Origin: JAXDLK01 sp034666665
Lineage (GTDB): Bacteria > Desulfobacterota > Binatia > JACPRU01
Reading direction: 5' to 3'
DNA: 7,602 bases
Assembly: GCA_034666665.1 (NCBI GenBank)
Contig: JAXDLK010000190.1
Coordinates: 1-7,602 of the forward strand
Shown: piece by piece, positions 1-4,952 of the stretch
Layout: each line of letters opens with the position of its first letter
Numbering within the stretch: the first letter of the stretch is position 1
Notes under the pieces: generated by a model
Databases searched by the model: none
What the model was told of the DNA's origin: nothing
The model's input: only the letters and a program-made list of their open reading frames with translations
Program-made: the position numbers and the translations under genes

Positions 1-1736
1 GCGGCGAGCTGCTTCCCTCGCTCCGCGAGCTCGAGGCGCTGCCGCTGGATATCCTCCTCACGCGCGGCAGCGGCCTTCGCAGTTTCATTCTCAGCCGCGC
101 CCTTTTCCGCCCGGAGCGCCTCTGCCTCCGCGTCCCTCGCGCGCAGGCGATCGTTCGCCGCGGCGAGGTCCCGCTCGAGACGCGCCACTTCCGCCTTCTG
201 GCCGGCGAGCGCCTGCTGCTCGGTCCGAAGCGACGCATCACTCGTCTCGCGGACGTTCGCCAGCGCCTGCTCGAGCTTCTGCCTCTCGGCGGCGAGGCGC
301 TTGGTGTCTCCCGTCAGGCGCTCCACCTCCGCCGCGGCGGTATCGCGACCCTGGACCGCGGCCGCGAGCTCCACGTTCCGCTCTTCGAGCTCCGTCCGTT
401 GGCGGCCGCTCTCCGCGTCCCGTGCCGCGGCTGCCTTCGCGAGCTCGCCCTCGAGCGCGCCTTTGTCCGCGCGAAGCTTCTCCGCGGCGGCGGCCGTGGC
501 TCGCAGGCGCTCCTTCGCCGCCGCCAGCTCCTCGGCGCGCGAACGAGCGTCTTCGTCCCGGGCCGCGAGCGCAGCCGCTTTGGCCTGCGCGTCCGCGCGG
601 ACTCCGGCGAGCTCCTTCCGCAACCGCTCGAGCTCCTGCTTGCCGTCCCCGACCGTTCGCTCGTGCGAGCGAGCGGTTTCTTCACCGATCCGCCGCAGGC
701 GCGCCACCTCCGCCTCCAGTGTCTGCTTCTGGATGCGCAGCGTTTCCGCCTCCGCGGCGCCCGCGCGCAAGCGGTCCGAGGCGCTCGCGAGCTGCTTGGC
801 TCCCTCTCCCCTGAGCTGCGCGAGCTCCTTTTCCAGGCGCTCGACTTCGCGCTTCTTCTCCCCCAGGGCCTGCTCGCGGTCGCGCACCGCCTCCTCGCTC
901 GTCTTCGTCAGCCGCCGGACGTCTTCCTCGAGGCCGCGCTTCTCCTGCTCGAGTCGTTGCGCATCGGCGACGCGCGCGCGAAGCGAGGCGATCTCCCCGC
1001 GAGCCGCCTCGAGCTCGCCGCCTCTACGCTCGAGATCGGACGCGCGGGCATCGATCTTCGCCCGCGCTTCGGCGAGGTCCTTTTCCAGCCGAGCGATTTC
1101 CTGCCGGCCCTTCGCGACCGCGGCTTCCTGCGCCGCCGCGGCGCCACGGATCGCTTCCTCGAGCTCCGCGACCTTCGCCCGGAGCTCGTCCCTCTCCGCG
1201 GCGAGCCGCTCGGCGTCGCCGCCGCCCGAGGATTCGCGGCGATCGACGGAGACGCTCGCCTGCCGCAACCGCGCAACGTCCTCGGCATGCTGCTGTCGCT
1301 CCTGCGCGAGCCACCCGCCGAGCGTCGCCGCGCGTCCCTTGAGAGCCGTCACCTCGGCGCGCAGCTCCGCTATGGTAGCGATCGTCGCCGCGGAAGCCGG
1401 ATCGTCCGTGCTCGGCCCCGAAGCGGGATCCGAGCTCGAAGCCTCCGGCGCTGCGCTACGTCGCGCCTTCTCGCTCGCCGCATCGTCCGAATGCTGCTGC
1501 CGCTCACGCGCGAGCCAGCCGCCGAGGGTCGCGGAGCGCGCCTTCAGCGCCGCCACCTCGGCGCGGAGCTCCGCGAGCTCCCGGTCGCGCGCGTCGACCT
1601 GACTCCGGAGCTCTTCCACGTTCGGGCGCAGACCGGCGGCGCGTCCATCCGTCGGCGTCGTCGCCGGGCCGGCCGCGGCCGCCGCGGCAACCACCACGAG
1701 CGCCAGCGAGGAGAGCAGGAGTCGGAGACGCGACAT
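1..1736 (-). CDS. Exported coiled-coil protein with internal repeats (C-terminus outside window)
   Basis: Reading from the ATG at 1736 gives 578 residues with no stop before the window edge, so the gene is 3'-truncated. The N-terminus is a typical signal peptide: MSRLR, then a hydrophobic Leu/Val/Ala stretch (residues 6-22) and a Gly-Pro-Ala region suited to cleavage. This predicts secretion to the periplasm or outer surface. Residues about 40-87 and 123-578 are rich in Ala, Glu, Arg, Leu, Lys and Gln in heptad-like spacing, as in a long coiled coil. A Ser/Ala/Pro/Asp linker covers about 88-122. A 33-residue block containing ATLGGWLA occurs twice (55-87, 123-155), and a longer Ala/Glu/Leu module recurs downstream. 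No Walker motif is seen, so the SMC-like look is compositional. A purine-rich GGGGAAG at 1744-1750 lies 7 nt before the ATG. Function is unknown; a C-terminal domain beyond the window could define it. Confidence 0.85.
   Translation of the reverse strand, partial: MSRLRLLLSSLALVVVAAAAAAGPATTPTDGRAAGLRPNVEELRSQVDARDRELAELRAEVAALKARSATLGGWLARERQQHSDDAASEKARRSAAPEASSSDPASGPSTDDPASAATIATIAELRAEVTALKGRAATLGGWLAQERQQHAEDVARLRQASVSVDRRESSGGGDAERLAAERDELRAKVAELEEAIRGAAAAQEAAVAKGRQEIARLEKDLAEARAKIDARASDLERRGGELEAARGEIASLRARVADAQRLEQEKRGLEEDVRRLTKTSEEAVRDREQALGEKKREVERLEKELAQLRGEGAKQLASASDRLRAGAAEAETLRIQKQTLEAEVARLRRIGEETARSHERTVGDGKQELERLRKELAGVRADAQAKAAALAARDEDARSRAEELAAAKERLRATAAAAEKLRADKGALEGELAKAAAARDAESGRQRTELEERNVELAAAVQGRDTAAAEVERLTGDTKRLAAERQKLEQALANVRETSDASLRTEQQALAGQKAEVARLERDLAAANDRLRARDAEAEALRAEKGAAENETAKAAAAREEDIQRQRLELAERGKQLA
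1272..1370 (-). repeat. Copy 2 of the 33-residue GGW repeat in the coiled-coil protein
   Basis: Residues 123-155 of the coiled-coil protein repeat residues 55-87 (1476-1574) with 26 of 33 identical positions, including the shared ATLGGWLA and ERQQH segments. The copies are offset by 68 residues and separated by a Ser/Pro/Asp-rich linker. This points to an intragenic duplication. Confidence 0.8.
1476..1574 (-). repeat. Copy 1 of the 33-residue GGW repeat in the coiled-coil protein
   Basis: Residues 55-87 form the first copy and contain TLGGWLARERQQH. The Gly-Gly-Trp in the middle interrupts the otherwise Ala/Glu/Arg/Leu heptad pattern, so each copy probably has a hinge or a binding spot between two helices. 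Confidence 0.8.
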
Positions 1737-1743
1737 CGACGTT

Positions 1744-1750
1744 CTTCCCC
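1744..1750 (-). promoter_or_regulatory. Ribosome binding site of the coiled-coil gene
   Basis: On the minus strand GGGGAAG sits 7 nt before the ATG at 1736. It supports this ATG, which also gives a clean signal peptide. The match to the anti-Shine-Dalgarno sequence is partial. Confidence 0.45.
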
Positions 1751-1837
1751 GACGACGACGGGGGCACCCGTTGTAGCGAAAGGCATCGGGCTCCTCCAAG
1801 CTCTTCCCCGGTCGGTGGAACCGCGCCATGAGCGTTC

Positions 1838-2035
1838 ATGGACGATGTGCCGGTCAGTCGCGAGGTCTTGGGAGAGAAGATGGCGTCGCCGCACGATCAC
1901 CTCGGAGAGGTGATTCGCCGACGCACCGGAGAGGTCTCTTGGGAGATCCTCGACCGGGAGTCACGCCTGACCGTCGTCGGCGTCTCCCGGATCGGGAAGA
2001 GGCGCTCCGAAACGTTCGTGGATGGGAGCGGCTGA
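1838..2035 (+). CDS. Doubtful 65-aa hypothetical protein
   Basis: An ATG-to-TGA frame of 65 codons begins MDDVPVSREVLGEK and has a charged, globular-looking composition without a recognised motif. Roughly three quarters of its third positions are G or C, like the real genes here. The TGA lies 13 nt before the hairpin at 2049-2069, which would suit a convergent gene end. Against it: no Shine-Dalgarno sequence precedes the ATG, an overlapping 84-codon frame (1828-2082) is also open, and in DNA this GC-rich short open frames are common by chance. The stretch could instead be only the upstream region of the coiled-coil gene. I do not recognise the product. Confidence 0.22.
   Translation: MDDVPVSREVLGEKMASPHDHLGEVIRRRTGEVSWEILDRESRLTVVGVSRIGKRRSETFVDGSG
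1896..1914. repeat. Inverted repeat, 8-bp arms, 3-nt spacer
   Basis: ATCACCTC (1896-1903) and GAGGTGAT (1907-1914) are exact reverse complements separated by GGA. A G-T pair could extend the stem by one. It lies about 160 bp upstream of the coiled-coil gene start and inside the doubtful 65-aa ORF. It could be an operator-like site or a small hairpin; there is no T-run for a terminator. Confidence 0.4.
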
Positions 2036-2048
2036 GTCAGCGCGAAGA

Positions 2049-2069
2049 AGGCGGCCTCGAGGGCCGCCT
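2049..2069 (-). terminator. Hairpin terminator candidate at the end of the small conserved gene
   Basis: AGGCGGCC (2049-2056) and GGCCGCCT (2062-2069) form a perfect 8-bp GC-rich stem with a 5-nt loop. On the minus strand the stem begins at the first-strand end of the TGA stop of the small conserved gene (2069-2071) and is followed by TCTTC, a weak pyrimidine tail. Position and shape fit a Rho-independent terminator, although the U-tract is poor. On the plus strand the following bases (CACGG) give no tail, so termination in that direction is less likely. Confidence 0.55.
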
Positions 2070-2473
2070 CACGGTGCACTGACGCGGTTGCTGCTCCGGC
2101 TCCCGTTGGTCGCGTTCGAATGCACGACGTGCATTCGAACCCTCAGCCGGTCAGCTTGCGCGGGCGATCGGGATCGGATCCGTCGCTCCCTCCACGCGGC
2201 GAGGGCGCTGCGGACGCACTGCGCATCGATCTCCAGCACCTCGCAGATGTTGCAGAACGTGAAGCAACGCGACCGGTCCTCGCCGAAGATCCACTCCTCG
2301 GCCTCGCGGAAGAGGTTCATGCTGCGCGTGTCCCGCGCAGCGGAGGTCTTGCAGTAGCAGTCGATCGCCTCCTCCATCACGGCGAGGAGGAGCCGCCGCT
2401 CCCCCTGCACCGCCGAGCGCCGGCGGCTACCGAAGAACTGCTCGGGAATGACCGTAGAGTCCTCGAAGAGCAC
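2069..2473 (-). CDS. Small conserved hypothetical protein, cysteine-rich
   Basis: A 134-residue product starts at a GTG preceded by GGAGG with 5-nt spacing, a strong start. The core (residues about 8-98) resembles a family of short uncharacterised proteins I recall from deltaproteobacterial-type genomes. The recognisable order is PEQFFG (10-15), GERRLLLAVMEEAIDCY (24-40), an ARD segment (46-48), FREAEEWIFGEDRS (55-68), and FTFCNICEVLEID (71-83) followed by CVRSALAAW. The last part is helical and could be a helix-turn-helix-like unit, but I know no proven function. There are six cysteines (39, 41, 70, 74, 77, 86). No signal peptide or membrane segment is visible, so a cytoplasmic location is likely. 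The tail after about residue 100 is Arg/Ser-rich, seems extra to the family core, and contains a perfect palindrome in its DNA. It is divergent from waaA with a 90-bp gap. Confidence 0.85.
   Translation of the reverse strand: MLFEDSTVIPEQFFGSRRRSAVQGERRLLLAVMEEAIDCYCKTSAARDTRSMNLFREAEEWIFGEDRSRCFTFCNICEVLEIDAQCVRSALAAWRERRIRSRSPAQADRLRVRMHVVHSNATNGSRSSNRVSAP
2114..2140. repeat. 27-bp perfect palindrome, 13-bp arms, 1-nt centre
   Basis: GTTCGAATGCACG (2114-2126) and CGTGCATTCGAAC (2128-2140) are exact reverse complements around a single A at 2127. The site lies in the 3' tail of the small conserved gene, about 45 bp before its stop. It is clearly less GC-rich than its surroundings. It could bind a dimeric regulator or form a long hairpin in either RNA; no T-run follows. 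Confidence 0.85.
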
Positions 2474-2478
2474 GGCTC

Positions 2479-2483
2479 CCTCC
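2479..2483 (-). promoter_or_regulatory. Ribosome binding site of the small conserved gene
   Basis: GGAGG on the minus strand, within the longer GGAGGGAG at 2476-2483, lies 5 nt before the GTG at 2473. This decides the GTG as the start. Confidence 0.7.
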
Positions 2484-2496
2484 GTAGTCGGTTATC

Positions 2497-2523
2497 GCGG
2501 GGCATACGCGGCGAATGCCCCGC
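2497..2523. promoter_or_regulatory. Inverted repeat in the divergent gap before waaA
   Basis: GCGGGGCAT (2497-2505) and ATGCCCCGC (2515-2523) are perfect 9-bp reverse complements with a 9-nt spacer. The pair is nearly centred in the 90-bp gap between the small conserved gene and waaA, where both promoters should lie. It could be an operator acting on one or both genes, or a 5'-leader hairpin of waaA. I cannot assign convincing -35/-10 boxes here. Confidence 0.5.
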
Positions 2524-2550
2524 TCGCTTGCGCTCACGAACCCTCGGTGC

Positions 2551-2559
2551 GGAAAGGAG
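2551..2559 (+). promoter_or_regulatory. Ribosome binding site of waaA
   Basis: GGAAAGGAG ends 4 nt before the GTG at 2564. It is the only good Shine-Dalgarno match near the expected N-terminus and selects this GTG over the long open frame upstream. Confidence 0.65.
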
Positions 2560-2563
2560 TTGC

Positions 2564-3841
2564 GTGAATCCCTCGCCGGCAGAGACGATCTACCGCGCCC
2601 TCTCCCCGGCGGTATTCACCGCCCTCTGGGTGTCGGCGCGTCTTGCGGGTGGACGCGACGAGGATCTCGCCTGCCGTCGCGGCATGCTGCCGGCCGCCGG
2701 AGCGCCGCTCGTCTGGCTTCACGGCGCATCCGCGGGCGAGCTCGCCGCGGCGACCGAGCTCGTTCGAGTGCTGCGATCCCGCGGCTACGACTTCGTCGCC
2801 GGCTACACCGCGGCGAACGCCGCCGGAAAGGAGCTCGCAGCCCGCCGCCTGGAACCCGGTGACCGCGTCGCTCTCGCCCCCTGGGACCGGCGGCCGTGGG
2901 TCGACCGCGCGCTCGACCGCTGGCGCCCCGCGGCACTCCTCCTGATCGAGACCGAGCTGTGGCCGGTGCTGATCGAACGGGCGAGCGCGCGAGGGATCCC
3001 CGTCGTCCTTGCGAGCGCGCGGATCTACCCCCGCGACACGCGAGCCTACCGCTTGGTGCGCGGGCTCGTCGGCCGGATGCTCCGCCGGACGGCGGCGATC
3101 CTCGCCCAGGACGACGTCGAGCGGCAGCGCTTCCTCGCTCTCGGCGCCGCCCCCGAGATCTGCGTTGCCGCCGGCAACCTCAAGCACCTCGCCGGATCCC
3201 CTCCGGAGGGGGCGGCGCTCGCCGAGGACCTCGGCGTCGACGCCGCCGAGGCGGTCGTCGTCTTCGGCAGCCTCCATTTCGACGAGATTGCCTCGGTGCT
3301 TCCGGCGATCGAGCGCTCGCTTGCCGGCGGCGCCCGCGCGATCGTCGCGCCCCGGGACGGCAGAACGTCGGCGGCGATCCTGGGCGCGGCGCGACGCCGC
3401 GGCTGGACGGCGCACAGGCGCTCCGCCATCGAACCCGGATGGAGGCTCCTCGTCCTCGATACGATCGGCGAGCTCGCCGCGACCTACGCCCTCGCCCGGG
3501 TCGCGGTCGTGTGCGGCGGCTTCGCCGGGCACGGCGGCCACAACCTCCGAGAAGCCGTCGCCGCCGGCGCTCCGGTCGCCTTCGGCTCACGCTTCGAGCA
3601 CTTCGCCGCGGACGCTGCCGCGCTGTCCGCGGCCGCGCCGGGAGCGTGCACCGACGGAGGAACGAGCCTGGCCGCCGTAGTCGCCGAATGGCTGCGGGAC
3701 GGCGCGCTCCGCGATCGCGTGCTCGAGGCGCAGCGGTCGGCGCTCGACGACTGCGGCACCGTCGCGGAACGCTACCTCACGGCGCTCGCTCCCTGGTTCG
3801 AGACCCTCCGCGGGCCAATGCCTGCCGAGCGACGCCGGTGA
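2564..3841 (+). CDS. waaA: 3-deoxy-D-manno-octulosonic acid (Kdo) transferase
   Basis: The 425-residue product matches the usual length of WaaA/KdtA (GT30), the inner-membrane enzyme that transfers Kdo from CMP-Kdo to lipid A precursor. The GTG start follows GGAAAGGAG by 4 nt. The N-terminus has a hydrophobic anchor-like helix (residues about 8-28). Motifs in order: WLHGASAGE (51-59, whose Glu59 matches the catalytic Glu of the family), PWD (107-109), ETELWP (129-134), ARI (152-154), GNLK (204-207), GSLHFDE (235-241), APRD (262-265), DTIGEL (299-304) and GGFAGHGGHN (318-327). Several motifs are variant: the usual GGHNPLEP reads GGHNLREA, the usual VPRHPER is APRDGRT, and the second Glu of GSxHxxEE is Ile. 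Its end overlaps the convergent heptosyltransferase by 65 bp. Whether it adds one or more Kdo units cannot be told. Confidence 0.93.
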   Translation: MNPSPAETIYRALSPAVFTALWVSARLAGGRDEDLACRRGMLPAAGAPLVWLHGASAGELAAATELVRVLRSRGYDFVAGYTAANAAGKELAARRLEPGDRVALAPWDRRPWVDRALDRWRPAALLLIETELWPVLIERASARGIPVVLASARIYPRDTRAYRLVRGLVGRMLRRTAAILAQDDVERQRFLALGAAPEICVAAGNLKHLAGSPPEGAALAEDLGVDAAEAVVVFGSLHFDEIASVLPAIERSLAGGARAIVAPRDGRTSAAILGAARRRGWTAHRRSAIEPGWRLLVLDTIGELAATYALARVAVVCGGFAGHGGHNLREAVAAGAPVAFGSRFEHFAADAAALSAAAPGACTDGGTSLAAVVAEWLRDGALRDRVLEAQRSALDDCGTVAERYLTALAPWFETLRGPMPAERRR

Positions 3842-4820
3842 GCTGCTCGGGCGACGCCGCTTCCAGGCAGCGCCGGCGGCGGCAGCGACGCGGGCAGCCG
3901 GTCACGCAGCGCTCGCCATGCTCGACGACGCTCTCCTCCTGGCCGAACGGACCGAGCCGCCGAGCGCGCGTCGGCCCGTAGAGGCCCGCAACCGGACGCC
4001 CGAGAGCGGCCGCGACGTGAAGCGTTCCGGTATCGGGAGCAACGTGCACGGTGGAGCGATCGAGGAGCGCCACGACCTCGGCGAGCGTGGTCTCGCCGGT
4101 CCAGTCGAGCACCCGCGGCCCGGCCGCCCGCGCGATCGCTCCCTGCAGCGCGCGTGACTCCTTTCCGCCGATGACGATCACGGGCAGGTCGTCGGCCAGC
4201 GCCGCGGCCACCCGGGACCACCTTTCGGGCGGCCACGTCTTCCACCGGTTCGCCGACGAAGGGTGCAGAACGGCAAACGGCGATCTCGCGAGCCCCGCCG
4301 CATCCAGACGCGACGAGATCGACCGCGCCGCTGCGGCATCGATCGGAACGTCGAAGCGGATCGGATCGGCGGGAGCACCGAGAAGCTCGGCGAGCGCGAG
4401 GTTCTGCCGCACCACGTGGCGACCGGGGTCGGGTTCGGGCGGCGCAACCGACACGAGCCCGGCCCCTTCGCGCTGGCCGGCGATGCCCAGGCGAAGCGGA
4501 GCGCGGCAGAGCGCCGCGATCAGCGCGCTCTTGAAGAGGCCCTGCAGGTCGAGCGAGACGTCGTACGGCTCCTCGCGAAGCTCGCGTGCGGCGCCGCGAA
4601 AGGCAGCCACCCACGAGCGGAGGTCTCTCGGCAGTCTCGCGCGGCGCATCGGCGGGAACCGGATCACCCGGTCGACGGCCGGATGCCCCTCGACGAGCGC
4701 CGCCGCCCAGTCCTCCACGGCCCAGGTGATGCGCACGCGCGGAAAGCGCCGGCGGAGCGCGACCGCGACGGGAAGGCCGTGGACCACGTCTCCGAGCGAC
4801 GAGAGGCGAACGATCAACAC
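3777..4820 (-). CDS. waaC: LPS heptosyltransferase, WaaC-type (GT9)
   Basis: From the GTG at 4820 the product has 347 residues, a normal GT9 length. It should transfer heptose from ADP-heptose to Kdo of the inner core at the cytoplasmic face of the membrane. Motifs: LIVRLSSLGDVVHGLP (2-17) with Asp11 at the catalytic-base position, ITWAVEDWAAAL and GHPAVDRVI (31-53), DLQGLFKSAL (91-100), HPSSANRWKTWPPERW (186-201) with Lys194, GGKES (218-222), and DTGTLHVAAALGRPVAG (263-279) with Asp263. The early DLQGLxKSA and VEEW-like segments favour heptosyltransferase I over II. Four Cys (305, 309, 313, 318) end the fold, as is common in GT9. The start is uncertain: the frame is open for kilobases upstream, no Shine-Dalgarno is visible, and TTG 4841 or GTG 4907 are alternatives. 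It is convergent with waaA and divergent from the GT4 gene. Confidence 0.9.
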   Translation of the reverse strand: MLIVRLSSLGDVVHGLPVAVALRRRFPRVRITWAVEDWAAALVEGHPAVDRVIRFPPMRRARLPRDLRSWVAAFRGAARELREEPYDVSLDLQGLFKSALIAALCRAPLRLGIAGQREGAGLVSVAPPEPDPGRHVVRQNLALAELLGAPADPIRFDVPIDAAAARSISSRLDAAGLARSPFAVLHPSSANRWKTWPPERWSRVAAALADDLPVIVIGGKESRALQGAIARAAGPRVLDWTGETTLAEVVALLDRSTVHVAPDTGTLHVAAALGRPVAGLYGPTRARRLGPFGQEESVVEHGERCVTGCPRRCRRRRCLEAASPEQLTGVARQALARGGSRTRERAP

Positions 4821-4885
4821 GCGCTCGACGCCGGTCGGCAAATGCGCCGGCGCTCGGCGGCCGGGAAAGCCACGAGCGCCACCGG

Positions 4886-4911
4886 GGACGTGCAGGCTCC
4901 GTGGCACGTCC
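4886..4911. promoter_or_regulatory. Inverted repeat in the divergent heptosyltransferase/GT4 gap
   Basis: GGACGTGC (4886-4893) and GCACGTCC (4904-4911) are exact reverse complements with a 10-nt spacer, so half-site centres are 18 bp apart. A TTGACA hexamer follows at 4916-4921, but no good -10 box stands 16-18 nt after it. The position between two divergent starts suits an operator for a dimeric regulator. If the heptosyltransferase starts further upstream, part of this site would be coding. Confidence 0.45.
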
Positions 4912-4952
4912 GGAGTTGACACCGAAGGGCTGCTGCCGGCAACGGCGGGGGA

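Noticed and set aside
1..1736. SMC-type chromosome segregation ATPase
   Set aside because: The N-terminus is a signal peptide and lacks a Walker A motif; the similarity is only the generic coiled-coil composition.
1758..1771. Short hairpin ACGGG/CCCGT in the leader of the coiled-coil gene
   Set aside because: A 5-bp stem is expected often by chance in DNA with this GC content.
301..1913. Long plus-strand open frames (433 and 504 codons) opposite the coiled-coil gene
   Set aside because: They are Ser/Ala/Arg- or Leu/Arg-rich without any domain. The minus-strand frame gives a signal peptide, heptads and internal repeats at protein level, which explains the open antisense frames through GC-rich codon use.
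2120..2563. N-terminal extension of waaA to a 573-residue protein
   Set aside because: The extension is antisense to the small conserved gene and matches nothing in GT30. The GTG at 2564 has a Shine-Dalgarno sequence and gives the normal family length.
2534..3541. 335-codon minus-strand frame opposite waaA
   Set aside because: Composition is Arg/Gly/Asp/Glu-rich without motifs, while the plus strand encodes all WaaA motifs.
3867..3908. Four-cysteine cluster near the heptosyltransferase C-terminus as a possible metal site
   Set aside because: A similar cysteine-rich tail followed by a CxExxSPEQL-like segment is, as I recall, common in GT9 enzymes, so it is not unusual here.
4916..4952. Complete sigma-70 promoter and leaderless start for the GT4 gene
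   Set aside because: TTGACA is present, but the hexamers 16-18 nt later (such as GCAACG) are poor -10 boxes; a single hexamer is weak evidence in any sequence.
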